Position numbers and translations under genes: made by a program. Of a DNA stretch of 64,000 nucleotides, positions 32,127-40,840 are shown in pieces. Below the pieces are notes generated by a model, which saw nothing but the letters and a program-made list of their open reading frames with translations, had not been told where the DNA came from and did not search any database. Within the stretch, counting starts at the first letter, position 1. Every line of letters begins with the position of its first letter. Source of the stretch: CAYQTL01 sp964420405 (lineage in GTDB: Bacteria > Acidobacteriota > Thermoanaerobaculia > Thermoanaerobaculales > Sulfomarinibacteraceae); assembly GCA_964420405.1 (NCBI GenBank), contig CAYQTL010000016.1, positions 8,748 to 72,747 on the forward strand, given 5' to 3'.

Positions 32127-32657
32127 CTAGCCGAACCGGGTGTCGGCAGTCAGGTCCGGGACGCGCCCCTCCACAAGCTCCAGGAGGGCGTGCCAGATGA
32201 GGTCCGCCGACGGCGGGCAGCCGGGGATCACGAGGTCCACCGGCACCCGCTCGTGGACCGGCGTGACCCGCTCGAGCAGCAGCGGGAGGTCCCTGTGCGG
32301 GCGGCCGGGCGCGCCCACGACGTGCTCGTCGTAGGCTCGCTCGAGCACGGCGTCGGTTCCGAACGGGTTGCGGAGGGCGGCGACGTTGCCGGTCACCGCA
32401 CAGTCGCCGAGGGACACCAGGATGCCGGTGCGGCGGCGGATGAGGCGGATCTTCTCGAGGTCCTCGTCGGTCGCCACGGCACCCTCGACCAGGGTCACGT
32501 CCACCCGCTCGGGGAACTCCTTGCGGTCCACCAGCGGGCTGTAGACCAGCTCGGCCTTCGCGGCCAGCTCGAGCAGCCGCTCGTCGAGGTCGAGGAAGCT
32601 CATGTGGCAGCCGGAGCAGCCGTCGAGCCACACGGTCGCCAGCGTCGGCCGGCTCAT
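32127..32657 (-). CDS. hoxY: NAD-linked [NiFe] hydrogenase small subunit
   Basis: 176 aa; ATG 32657 overlaps the hoxU stop (ATGA). Ligands of the proximal 4Fe-4S cluster are visible: DGCSGCHMSFLDLD, SLGDCAVTGNVAALRN and VIPGCPPSADLIW. The short form without extra clusters or a Tat signal is that of cytoplasmic group 3 small subunits. It passes electrons from the NiFe site in HoxH to HoxU. Nothing unusual. Confidence 0.94.
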   Translation of the reverse strand: MSRPTLATVWLDGCSGCHMSFLDLDERLLELAAKAELVYSPLVDRKEFPERVDVTLVEGAVATDEDLEKIRLIRRRTGILVSLGDCAVTGNVAALRNPFGTDAVLERAYDEHVVGAPGRPHRDLPLLLERVTPVHERVPVDLVIPGCPPSADLIWHALLELVEGRVPDLTADTRFG

Positions 32658-33367
32658 CGGCGCACCTCCCGCATCGCCGTCAGGTAGGGCAGGAAGCGGC
32701 TCTGCTTGCGCATCTCGGCGACGGCGTGGCCCTTCTCGGTGAGCGCCCCCGTCGGGCACACCTGGACGCACTTGCCGCAGCTCGTGCAGGTCTCGGAGGC
32801 CCCCCAGCGGCCGTCGAGATCCGTGACCACCCTGGCGTTGACGCCGCGGCCGGCGACGTCCCAGGTGTGCGCCCCCTCGATCTCGTCGCACACCCGGATG
32901 CACCGGCTGCAGAGGATGCACCGGTTCGGGTCGTGGACGAACCGCGGGTGGGTGGCGTCGATCTCGAACCGGGGGTACCGGTACGGCACCTCGACCTGGT
33001 CCATGCCGAGCCGGGCCGCCAGGCTCTGCAGCTCGCAGAAGCCGTTGGAGACACACACGGCGCAGACGTGGCTGCGCTCGGAGAACAGCAGCTCGAGGAT
33101 CGACCGGCGGTGGTTCCGCAGCCGCTCGGTGTCGGTGCGGACGTCCATCCCCTCCTCCACCCGGGTGACGCAGGCCGGCAGGAGCCGGTCGCCGCCGCCG
33201 ATCTCCACCAGGCACAGCCGGCAGGCGCCGACGGTCGACAGCCCCTCGAGGAAGCAGAGCGTCGGGATGTCGATGCCGTTCTCGCGGGCGACCTCGAGCA
33301 CGGTCTCGTCGTCGCGGGCGCCGATGTCGCGGCCGTCGATCCTGAGCGTGACGATCCGAGGCGCCAT
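32654..33367 (-). CDS. hoxU: Hydrogenase diaphorase Fe-S subunit
   Basis: 237 aa; ATG 33367, one base after hoxF ends. Domain order as in the NuoG N-terminus: [2Fe-2S] (IPTLCFLEGLSTVGACRLCLVEI, ACVTRV), His-Cys3 4Fe-4S (SHVCAVCVSNGFCELQ) and two 4Fe-4S motifs (CILCSRCIRVCDE; CTSCGKCVQVCPTGAL). It links HoxY to HoxE/HoxF. Overlaps hoxY by four bases. Keeps the His-Cys3 motif that the paralogue at 7036-7713 has lost. Confidence 0.94.
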   Translation of the reverse strand: MAPRIVTLRIDGRDIGARDDETVLEVARENGIDIPTLCFLEGLSTVGACRLCLVEIGGGDRLLPACVTRVEEGMDVRTDTERLRNHRRSILELLFSERSHVCAVCVSNGFCELQSLAARLGMDQVEVPYRYPRFEIDATHPRFVHDPNRCILCSRCIRVCDEIEGAHTWDVAGRGVNARVVTDLDGRWGASETCTSCGKCVQVCPTGALTEKGHAVAEMRKQSRFLPYLTAMREVRR

Positions 33368-33368
33368 C

Positions 33369-34982
33369 TCACACCTCCCCGGCGCCCGCCGGGGCGCCGA
33401 CGTGCCGGAGGTACTCGTCGCGGTAGTGGCGCAGGGTCGACAGCACCGGGTTCGGCGCCGACTGACCCAGGCCGCACAGCGAGGTCGCGCGCACCATGTG
33501 ACACATCCGCTCGAGCAGGTCGAGCTCCTCCGGGTTCGCCTCGCCGGCGGTGATGCGCTCGAGCAGATCGTGCAGCTGGGCGGTCCCGACCCGGCACGGC
33601 ACGCACTTGCCGCAGCTCTCGGTCATGCAGAACTCCATGAAGAACCGGGCGACGTCGACCATGTCGGAGGTCTCGTCCATCACGATCATGCCGCCCGAGC
33701 CCATCATCGAGCCCAGCGCGCGGAGGCTCTCGTAGTCCACCGGCGTGTCGAACAGGTCGGCCGGGATGCAGCCGCCGGAGGGCCCGCCGGTCTGGGCCGC
33801 CTTGCAGGTGTGGCCGTCGGGCACGCCGCCGCCGATCTCGTGCACGATCTCGGCCAGGGTGACGCCCATCGGGACCTCGATGAGGCCGGTGTTGCGGACC
33901 TTGCCGGCGAGGGCGAACACCTTGGTGCCGGCGCAGCCCGGGGTGCCGACGGCCGCGAACGCCTCCGCGCCGTCCCGCAGGATGGCCGGGACGTTGGCGT
34001 AGGTCTCGACGTTGTTGATGAGCGTCGGACGGCCCCACAGGCCGCGCTCGGCGGGGTACGGCGGCCGCGGCCGCGGGTGGCCCTGCCGGCCCTCGACGGA
34101 GGCGATCAGCGCCGTCTCCTCGCCGCACACGAAGGCGCCCGCGCCGAGCCGCACCTCGATCTCGAGGCTGAAGGTGGTGCCGAGGATGCTCGGCCCCAGC
34201 AGGCCGAGCCGTCGCGCCCGCTTGATGGCCTTCTGGAGCCGCTCGATGGCCAGCGGGTACTCCGCCCGGACGTAGATGAACCCCTGGCTGGCGCCGACCG
34301 CGTAGGCCGCGATCGCCATCCCCTCGAGCACCCGGTGGGGGTCGGACTCGAGCACCGAGCGGTCCATGAACGCGCCGGGGTCGCCCTCGTCGGCGTTGCA
34401 GATGACGTACTTGAGGGCGCCCTCGGCCTTGGCGACGGTCGACCACTTCAGGCCGGTCGGGTAACCGCCGCCGCCGCGACCGCGCAGCCCGGAGCGCGTG
34501 ATCTCGTCGATCACCTCGAACGGCGTCCGCTCGGTGATCGCGCCGATGAAGCTCTCGTAGGCGCCGGCGGCGAGGGCGCTCTCGATCCGCTCGGGATCGA
34601 CCCGGCCCGAGCTCTCGAGCACGATCCTGGTCTGGCGCGTGAAGAACGGGATGCCGGTGTCGACCACCAGCCGGTCCACCGGGTCGGCGCCGACCGAAGC
34701 CACCAGCTGCGGGGCGTCCTCGGCGGTCACGCGCCCGTACAGGACGCCATCGGGCTCGACGGCGACCAGCGTGCCACTCGCGCACAGCCCCATGCAGCCC
34801 ACCCCGACCACCTCGACCTCGGGGCCGCGGTCGGCATCCGCCACGGCCCGAACGAGCGCGTCGCGGACGACGGCGCCGTTGGGGCATCCCGACGCGGTGC
34901 ACACCAGCAGCCGGTGCGGGTGGGACGCCTGCCGGTCGCGCTCGGCGCGGACGACCTCCTCGATCTCGTCACGCGTCGCCAT
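33369..34982 (-). CDS. hoxF: Hydrogenase NADH diaphorase flavoprotein subunit
   Basis: 537 aa; ATG 34982, overlapping hoxE by 14 bases. A thioredoxin-like [2Fe-2S] domain (about 22-105, CTASGCPNG, GCMGLCASG) precedes the NuoF core with SGLRGRGGGGYPTGLKW (NADH), NADEGDPGAFMDRSVLE (FMN), TESCGKCVPCRVGT and SLCGLGQSAPNPVLST (4Fe-4S). It reduces NAD+ or oxidises NADH via FMN. Ends without any GltD extension, unlike the paralogue at 3860-7039. Confidence 0.95.
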   Translation of the reverse strand: MATRDEIEEVVRAERDRQASHPHRLLVCTASGCPNGAVVRDALVRAVADADRGPEVEVVGVGCMGLCASGTLVAVEPDGVLYGRVTAEDAPQLVASVGADPVDRLVVDTGIPFFTRQTRIVLESSGRVDPERIESALAAGAYESFIGAITERTPFEVIDEITRSGLRGRGGGGYPTGLKWSTVAKAEGALKYVICNADEGDPGAFMDRSVLESDPHRVLEGMAIAAYAVGASQGFIYVRAEYPLAIERLQKAIKRARRLGLLGPSILGTTFSLEIEVRLGAGAFVCGEETALIASVEGRQGHPRPRPPYPAERGLWGRPTLINNVETYANVPAILRDGAEAFAAVGTPGCAGTKVFALAGKVRNTGLIEVPMGVTLAEIVHEIGGGVPDGHTCKAAQTGGPSGGCIPADLFDTPVDYESLRALGSMMGSGGMIVMDETSDMVDVARFFMEFCMTESCGKCVPCRVGTAQLHDLLERITAGEANPEELDLLERMCHMVRATSLCGLGQSAPNPVLSTLRHYRDEYLRHVGAPAGAGEV

Positions 34983-35475
34983 GGGCCATGACCTCCCGGA
35001 TCCGCTCCAGGGTCGACTCCGGCGTGAGGGCGCCGACCATGCGGTCGTCGATCACCGCCACCGGCGCCTGGCCGCACGCCCCCAGGCAGCGGGCGCTGCG
35101 GAACGACAGCGAGCCGTCGGGCGCGGTCTGCCCGAGCTCGAGGCCGAGCTCGCTCCGCACCGCCTCGACGATCCCCGGCACCCCCTTGATGTAGCAGGCG
35201 GTCCCCGTGCACAGGATGCAGGTGTGGTCGCCGCGCGGCTCGAGGGAGAAGAAGTGGTAGAACGTCGCCACCCCGTAGACCCGGCTCAGCGGCGCCCGCA
35301 GGCTCTCGGCCACGAACCGGAGCGCCTCCGGCTCGAGGTGACCGAATGTCTCCTGGACCGTGTGCAGGGTCTCGATCAGGGCGTCGGGGCGGTAGCCGTG
35401 GCGGCGCATGGTCGCGCTCACCATCTTCCAGCGCGCGTCGTCGGACGGCGGTTTCGGCGGAGCCATGTAGTGCAT
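34969..35475 (-). CDS. hoxE: Hydrogenase diaphorase [2Fe-2S] subunit
   Basis: 168 aa; ATG 35475 behind GGGAGG (ATG 35466 is a second option). NuoE-type fold: LIETLHTVQETFGHLEPEAL, VYGVATFYHFFSLEPRGDH, Cys ligands in CILCTGTACY and ARCLGACGQAP. It lacks the zinc-ribbon extension of the paralogue at 2866-3849. First gene of hoxEFUYH, so the five-subunit bidirectional NAD-reducing form is encoded. Confidence 0.94.
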   Translation of the reverse strand: MHYMAPPKPPSDDARWKMVSATMRRHGYRPDALIETLHTVQETFGHLEPEALRFVAESLRAPLSRVYGVATFYHFFSLEPRGDHTCILCTGTACYIKGVPGIVEAVRSELGLELGQTAPDGSLSFRSARCLGACGQAPVAVIDDRMVGALTPESTLERIREVMAHGDA

Positions 35476-35525
35476 CGGACGGGCCTCCCGACGACCCCGG
35501 GGAGACTCCCCGGAGCGTCACCACG

Positions 35526-35568
35526 AACATACGTCCAGGCTCGCCGCCGGTCAAGTGAATTTTTTCAC
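35526..35568 (-). promoter_or_regulatory. hoxE promoter with adjacent CRP/FNR-type site
   Basis: Minus strand: TTGACC (35554-35549), 17 bases, TATGTT (35531-35526), so transcription would start near 35519, 44 bases before hoxE. Directly upstream of the -35 lies a dyad GTGA-N6-TCAC (35555-35568, spacer AT-only), the half-site spacing of CRP/FNR regulators. Its centre is about 42 bases upstream of the inferred start, the classic position for a class II activator. Confidence 0.7.
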
Positions 35569-35950
35569 GACGCCTAGCCGGCAGTCGTTGTGGACGATCT
35601 CGCCCCGCACATGTCCACCGCCGGAGGTCGCGGATACTGCGCCTCCCCCTGCCGGCGCGTGTCCGGACAACCATCCATATTGAGACGCAACCGCGGATCC
35701 GGCCGGGCACCCGCCGGCACCCCGTCCGATCCCGTCCAGCCGGCCCGAAGGCCGCACGCCGCGCGTCGAGTACGCGCCCATCTCCCCCGATGCCGGACGC
35801 CGGCGTCTCGACGACACAGAGGGCCGCCGGCCGCTGTCGGGGCTCCGCCCCACCCTCGCGGCAACGCGCCTTCCCACCGTCACACCTTCACACCCCGAAA
35901 CCGCCGGACGTCCGACGTCCGACTTGCGCCGCACGGCCCGCCGATGGATC
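35569..35950. other. Intergenic region before the diguanylate cyclase gene
   Basis: 382 bases with no gene. The only regularity is a short tandem of CGTCCGA at about 35904-35925. The promoter for the plus-strand cyclase should be here and is not resolved. Confidence 0.4.
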
Positions 35951-37504
35951 ATGAAGGGGATGTCCGACAACGAGTTACCCGCCGGGGGCGGCTCCGGTCC
36001 ACGGATCCTGGTGGTGGACGACAGCCCCACGGGGCGGGCGGTCGCGGCTCGCGTCCTCGCGGCCGCGGGCTTCCGCGTCGAGACCGCCGCCTCCGGCGAG
36101 GAGGCATTCGAGCGCTGCCTGGCCGAGGTGTTCGACCTGGTGGTGTCGGACCTCCAGATGGGGGCGGTGTCGGGCTCGCAGCTGTGCCGGCTGCTGCACT
36201 CCGAGCCTTCCACGGCCGACATGCCGGTGATCCTGTTGACCAGCGCCGACGACCCCAGGAGCCGTTTCTGGGGCCGCGCGTCGGGGGCGCTCGCCCACGT
36301 GTCGAAGAACGACCTCAACGAGCGGCTGGTGCACGAGGCGCGTCGCGTGGTCGGGATCGCCCCACGCCGGCAGGAGCTCAACGCCGGCGCCGAGGTGCCG
36401 GCCGCGCCGGTCGAGCGCCTCGCCCGGCTTCTCGACGAGCTGCTGTTCGAGAGCACGCTCGCCGCCGAGATCCGCCAGCTCGTGTCGTCGGCCGCCGAGC
36501 CGCGTCGCTTCTGCCGTGGCCTGCTCGAGCTCGTCGCCGAGGTCGCCGGCTGCGACTACCTGGCGGTCCGGCTGATGGGGTCGGACGGAGGCGTTGTCGC
36601 GGTCCACGCGCGGGGGCCGTGGCCGGTCGAAGATCACGAGGGCTGTCGCGGGCTCGGATGCGACGTTCCGGCGCCTGCCGACCTCCAGGTGCTGCGCGGT
36701 CCGTCGTCGGCGACCGGACCGGTGACGGTCTCCGACGTGCTCCGGCTCGACCTCGGAACCGGGGGCGTGGTTGCCGGCGAGATCGCGGCCGCCGCCTCCC
36801 GCGGCCGGATCGCGCCGGGCGACCGCGCGCTGCTCGGGATGGTGGCCGTCGAGGCGGCGGTGCTGACCCGGACCGTCACCCTGCTCGAGGAGACCCGGCG
36901 GCTGGCCACGACCGACCCGCTGACGGGGATCGCCAACCGGCGCCGGATCCTCGAGGTCCTCGACGACGAGATCGAGCGCTCGCGCCGCTACACGGGCACC
37001 CTGTCGGTGCTCGTGGCGGACGTCGACCGGTTCAAACGGATCAACGACCGTTGGGGGCACACCGCCGGCGACACCGCCCTGGTCGCGGTCGCCCGCTGCC
37101 TCGACGACCAGCTACGCCGGGTCGACCGCGTCGGCCGCTGGGGAGGCGAGGAGTTCCTCGTCGTCCTGCCCCAGACCACCGAGTCGGGCGCCATCCAGGC
37201 CGCCGAGCGCCTGCGCGCGTGCGTCGCCGGCATCCGCCTCGACGAGCTCCCCGCCACCCGGCTCACCGTCAGCATCGGCGTCGCCACCCTCCTGCCGGAG
37301 GAGGACGCCGACCGGCTGGTCGCCCGCGCCGACAACGCCATGTACACCGCCAAGCACGGCGGCCGCAACCGCGTCGAGGTCGCGGTGGCCGCCCACAGCC
37401 GCCGACCGTCCGATCCCGATCCGATTCCGGTTGCCGATCCCGATCCCGATCCCGGTCCCGACGGGTGCGGAGGCGTCCCCGCGAGCACCGGCCGGGCCCG
37501 CTGA
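35951..37504 (+). CDS. Diguanylate cyclase: receiver + GAF-like + GGDEF
   Basis: 517 aa from ATG 35951 (ATG 35960 possible). The receiver domain (about 17-135) has ILVVDDSPTGRAVAARVL, phospho-acceptor Asp in LVVSDLQMG, ILLTSAD and a Lys in VSKND. A middle domain (about 150-315) reads like a GAF sensor with Cys (RFCRGLLELVAEVAGCDYLAV). The GGDEF domain (about 320-480) has TTDPLTGIANRRR, DVDRFKRINDRWGHTAGD and the active site GGEEF, so c-di-GMP synthesis is likely. An inhibitory RxxD is not obvious. The C-terminal tail is DPDPIPVADPDPDPG, encoded by the GATCCC array. It adjoins the polysaccharide locus, a usual c-di-GMP target. Confidence 0.88.
   Translation: MKGMSDNELPAGGGSGPRILVVDDSPTGRAVAARVLAAAGFRVETAASGEEAFERCLAEVFDLVVSDLQMGAVSGSQLCRLLHSEPSTADMPVILLTSADDPRSRFWGRASGALAHVSKNDLNERLVHEARRVVGIAPRRQELNAGAEVPAAPVERLARLLDELLFESTLAAEIRQLVSSAAEPRRFCRGLLELVAEVAGCDYLAVRLMGSDGGVVAVHARGPWPVEDHEGCRGLGCDVPAPADLQVLRGPSSATGPVTVSDVLRLDLGTGGVVAGEIAAAASRGRIAPGDRALLGMVAVEAAVLTRTVTLLEETRRLATTDPLTGIANRRRILEVLDDEIERSRRYTGTLSVLVADVDRFKRINDRWGHTAGDTALVAVARCLDDQLRRVDRVGRWGGEEFLVVLPQTTESGAIQAAERLRACVAGIRLDELPATRLTVSIGVATLLPEEDADRLVARADNAMYTAKHGGRNRVEVAVAAHSRRPSDPDPIPVADPDPDPGPDGCGGVPASTGRAR
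37411..37461 (+). repeat. GATCCC hexanucleotide array inside the 3' end of the cyclase gene
   Basis: About eight GATCCC/GATTCC/GGTCCC units, the same motif as at 9333-9365. Here it is in frame, so the enzyme gains an Asp-Pro repeat tail. Confidence 0.75.
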
Positions 37505-37524
37505 CGGGGGGTGCTGGATGGCGC

Positions 37525-38637
37525 CTACACCCGTCTCCACAGCTCGAGACAGTGGCGGGCCTGAGCCTCCCAGGACGTCGAGCCGAGCCCGATCGCGGTT
37601 CCGACGGTCCCGTGCGGGCGGCGATCGGCGAGCAGCGCCGGCAGGGACCGCAGGACCCGCCCCCGCACCGGCTCGAGGGCGACCCCGAGGGGCACCAGCC
37701 CCCGCGCGCCGAGCACCCGCAGATGGCGAACGACTGCGGCCGGACACCTGCGTCCGCTGTACAGCCGCCGACGCCCCGCGTACTCCGACCACGACCCGAC
37801 CACCGTACCCGTCCGACGTTCCTCCGCCGCCCGCCAAGCGGCGAGCACCGCCGCCCGGGCCTCCTCGACGCGCCCCGCGAGGACCGGGTCTGGGGGAGCC
37901 GGCGTCGGCCGCAACCGGTACGAGGTGGCCTCGCCCCCCCGCTCGATCAGCGCCGCACGGTCGACCCCGGCCAGGGACGGCACCATGGCATCGGTCAAGG
38001 CCTCGAGGCGTCGCCCGTACCCGACGCGGAACCGCCCAGCCAGCGAGACCGCCGCGGACACCACCGCCAGCCACGTCTTGTGGACGAACTTCCAGACCCG
38101 CTCGGGCGGTAGCTCGTCGAGCTGCACCCACAGCAGCAACGCCGCCCGGTTGGCGAGGTACTCGGTCACCTCGACCAGGGGCAGTCTCTCCTCGGGCATC
38201 GACGGCGCCCGCGACAGGACGTCCGGCGGTCCCACCAGCACCCGGTGGCCCGCGATCAGCTCGCACCACATCATGGTGAACTCGAGCCGCGGCAACGCCT
38301 CCCACCGCACCGGCGCCAGCTCGACCTCGACCCCGAGCCGGTCCTCGAGCCGGCGACCGAGCGCGGCGAGGGCCGCGCGCAACGCCGGCATCCGCCACAC
38401 GGGCACGCCCCGCACGACCGCAAACAGGTCGTAGTCGTTCGAGGGCTGCCACCTGCCGTCCGTTTCCACGCCGCCACCCTCGCCGCGCCCGTAACCGCCG
38501 CCGAGCACGAGGGCCGTCACACCCGGCACTCTCTCCGCCCCGACCTCGGCCACGATCCGATCGAGGTCCCGTGCCACCCGGCGCTCGATGGCCGGCTCGC
38601 CGAGCGGCGTGAACGGGACCGAGGGGTCAGGTGCCAT
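37525..38637 (-). CDS. Nucleotidyltransferase-like protein of the polysaccharide locus
   Basis: 370 aa; ATG 38637 lies inside the 3' end of the GT2 gene (11-base overlap). The N-terminus has the nucleotidyltransferase-fold signature LVLGGGYGRGEGG followed by SNDYDLFAVV (GG..GRGE / DYD metal ligands) and a third acidic strand around VEVELAPV. C-terminal two thirds are helical (LLLWVQLDELPPERVWKFVH, VRHLRVLGARGLVPLGVALE). The substrate (nucleotide, sugar or protein) is unknown. Last gene of the minus arm of the polysaccharide locus. Confidence 0.65.
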   Translation of the reverse strand: MAPDPSVPFTPLGEPAIERRVARDLDRIVAEVGAERVPGVTALVLGGGYGRGEGGGVETDGRWQPSNDYDLFAVVRGVPVWRMPALRAALAALGRRLEDRLGVEVELAPVRWEALPRLEFTMMWCELIAGHRVLVGPPDVLSRAPSMPEERLPLVEVTEYLANRAALLLWVQLDELPPERVWKFVHKTWLAVVSAAVSLAGRFRVGYGRRLEALTDAMVPSLAGVDRAALIERGGEATSYRLRPTPAPPDPVLAGRVEEARAAVLAAWRAAEERRTGTVVGSWSEYAGRRRLYSGRRCPAAVVRHLRVLGARGLVPLGVALEPVRGRVLRSLPALLADRRPHGTVGTAIGLGSTSWEAQARHCLELWRRV

Positions 38638-39493
38638 CGTGTGTCGCGAGCGCAGACCGGAGCCCGCGCCAGTAGGCGTGCCGCTGCACGAGCCGGTGCA
38701 CCGGGCTGTCGAGCAGCGCCCGCAGGTGGCCGCCGCGCAGGCACCAGCGGAGGTCCCGCACGATCTCGGCCCCCGCCCGCACCGGTACCGCGCGAAGCCA
38801 GCTCGACGGCAGCATCGACCGCGGGTAGATCCTCGCGTCGGCCCGGCCCTCGCCGTGGTACCGCCGGCGCATGTCGGAGACGGTGTAGTTGTGGGAGTGC
38901 ATCGCCACCGAACGCGGAGCGTAGGCGATCCGCCACCCCTCCTGTCGTCGCTGCCAGCTCCAGTGAACGTCCTCGGAGTACCGGATGTCGGGATCGAACG
39001 GCGACTCGCGCCACACCGAGCGCCGTATGGCCGACGACGCCATCGAGAAGAAGTGTCCCCACCCCGATGCCACCGTGCCGTCGCCGAACGCCCGCTCGTA
39101 GTCCTTGACCACGAGAGGATGGGCGTCCGGTCGCGGCACCTGTCGTCCGTAGACTGCGGCCACCCTCGCGTCGGTTTCGAAGGGCTCGAGCAGCTCGGCG
39201 AGCCACTCCCGGTGCTGGGGGGTACAGTCGGAGTTGACGAAGACTCCGTACGGCTCGTCGCCGAGCTCCATCCCTTGGTTGAGCACCCGGCCCGGCACGT
39301 AGCTGCCGGGCTGGATCCGGTGCAGCTCGAGCGGGTAGCGGCGGAGGATCCCGACCGAGCCGTCGGTCGACCCCGAGTCGATCGCCACCACTCGGAACGA
39401 CGGCCCCTGCTGGGCGAACACGGCATCGAGGGTCGCACCGACGACCCATGCGTCGTTGAAGCAGCGGACCACGATCAACGCGGTCGACGTCAC
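38627..39493 (-). CDS. Family 2 glycosyltransferase
   Basis: 288 aa; GTG 39493 overlaps the preceding stop (GTGA). GT-A fold: TALIVVRCFNDAWVVGATLDAV, VVAIDSGSTDGS, then VFVNSDCTPQHREWL (DxD-like), and RYSEDVHWSWQRRQEGWRIAYAP (acceptor-side ED motif). The nucleotide-sugar donor is not predictable. It acts on the cytoplasmic face during repeat-unit assembly or modification. C-terminal amphipathic region is typical. Confidence 0.85.
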   Translation of the reverse strand: MTSTALIVVRCFNDAWVVGATLDAVFAQQGPSFRVVAIDSGSTDGSVGILRRYPLELHRIQPGSYVPGRVLNQGMELGDEPYGVFVNSDCTPQHREWLAELLEPFETDARVAAVYGRQVPRPDAHPLVVKDYERAFGDGTVASGWGHFFSMASSAIRRSVWRESPFDPDIRYSEDVHWSWQRRQEGWRIAYAPRSVAMHSHNYTVSDMRRRYHGEGRADARIYPRSMLPSSWLRAVPVRAGAEIVRDLRWCLRGGHLRALLDSPVHRLVQRHAYWRGLRSALATHDGT

Positions 39494-40830
39494 AACCCCC
39501 CCTCCCGGCCCGCGAACCCCCGCAGGCGGACCCTCCACCGCGTCACCCGCCGGCCGCGGGGCAGGCAGACGACGGCGGCCATCACTCCGAGCATGCCATG
39601 GAAGGTGAACGAAAGGGCGGTCTGGCGCACCGCCCACTCGAGCCACGACTGCAGCAGCACCGTTGTGAGCCCGCCGAGCCAGCCGATCATCCACACCGTC
39701 CGCAGGTCCTCCGCGGCCCGCGTGAGGAGGAACCGCCCGGTCGTCCAGTACGCTGCCGCCACCACGCCGAGCAGTGCAGCCAGCCCGGGCCAGCCAGTCT
39801 CGCCGAGGGTGAGGAAGTAGAGATTGTGGCACAGGCCACCCTGGTCCAGCCCGCCGAGATACGGTTCGGCGTAGGTGGTCTGATCGGTGGCGTACGAGTA
39901 GTTGTTGAGCCCGACACCGAGGAACCTGTCCGCTGCCATCTCCCGGGCGCTCGCGTTGAAGCTGTGTCTCGCTTCGCCGGACGCCGCCGGCGCCTCTCGG
40001 ATCCGCCGCACCATCTTCTCCACGGCCACGGTCCCGGGGGGCACCGCCAGCACCGCCATCAGCGCCAGCAGCAGGAGCTTGCGCTGTCTCGCGCGCAGCC
40101 ACAGCGATGCCGGCACCACGATCGCCACAGCGACGAACATGGCAACCCACGAGCCCCTCGACAGGGTCAGCACCACTGACGCGGCGCCTGCGCCGACCAC
40201 TCCGACCAGGAGCCACCCGAACCGAGACGGCACGTTGAGCAGGTAGGAGAGCACGATCGGCAGGTGGATGTTGAGAAACATCCCGAGGGTGTTGGCGTGG
40301 CTGAAATCGGCCCTCGCCCGGTAGGTGCCACCGAGGTAGTCATATGCGACATGGACGGCTTCGATCCCGACCACCGCCACCGAGGTCCACACCAGCCATC
40401 GCAGGTCCTCCTCGTCCCGCACCGCGTTGGCGACGACCAGCAGCACGAGCAGGTCCCGCACCAGCTTCAGCAGCCCGAAACCGGCGTACAGCGGCACGAA
40501 CGCCGCCCAGGATGAGACCGCAGCGAGGACGACGAACAGGATCGCCATCGGACCCACCGGTGACGCCATCCGCAGGCGCAGCGGCCGAACGCCCGCCAGG
40601 ACGGAGACCGCGAGTCCGATCACGACCATGTCGAGCGTGCCGACCTCGAAACCCCGCACCCAGCCTCGGTACTCCTCCCTCGAGAGGTAGTTGACGTCGA
40701 CGATCTCGAGCACGCCGAGGAACAGCAGGCAGAGGTAGACCCGCCGGACCCGCGGCCAGACGACCGCGAGCGCCGAGAGGCCGCCGGTTCCGAGCAGGAA
40801 CACGACGGTGAAGACCGCTTGCTTGCTCAC
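39490..40830 (-). CDS. O-antigen ligase/polymerase-type membrane protein
   Basis: 446 aa, roughly 12 hydrophobic segments. The Wzy_C/O-antigen ligase loop is readable in the second half: SFNASAREMAADRFLGVGLNNYSYATD, landmarks GVGLNNY and a periplasmic loop ending GGLCHNLYFLTLGETGWPGL. The HN.YL...E.G..G block is diagnostic for RfaL/WaaL/Wzy-type proteins. It would polymerise or ligate lipid-linked glycan on the periplasmic side. In a Wzx/Wzy locus like this it is the best candidate Wzy. Confidence 0.85.
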   Translation of the reverse strand: MSKQAVFTVVFLLGTGGLSALAVVWPRVRRVYLCLLFLGVLEIVDVNYLSREEYRGWVRGFEVGTLDMVVIGLAVSVLAGVRPLRLRMASPVGPMAILFVVLAAVSSWAAFVPLYAGFGLLKLVRDLLVLLVVANAVRDEEDLRWLVWTSVAVVGIEAVHVAYDYLGGTYRARADFSHANTLGMFLNIHLPIVLSYLLNVPSRFGWLLVGVVGAGAASVVLTLSRGSWVAMFVAVAIVVPASLWLRARQRKLLLLALMAVLAVPPGTVAVEKMVRRIREAPAASGEARHSFNASAREMAADRFLGVGLNNYSYATDQTTYAEPYLGGLDQGGLCHNLYFLTLGETGWPGLAALLGVVAAAYWTTGRFLLTRAAEDLRTVWMIGWLGGLTTVLLQSWLEWAVRQTALSFTFHGMLGVMAAVVCLPRGRRVTRWRVRLRGFAGREGGL

Positions 40831-40840
40831 CGCCGCGGCG

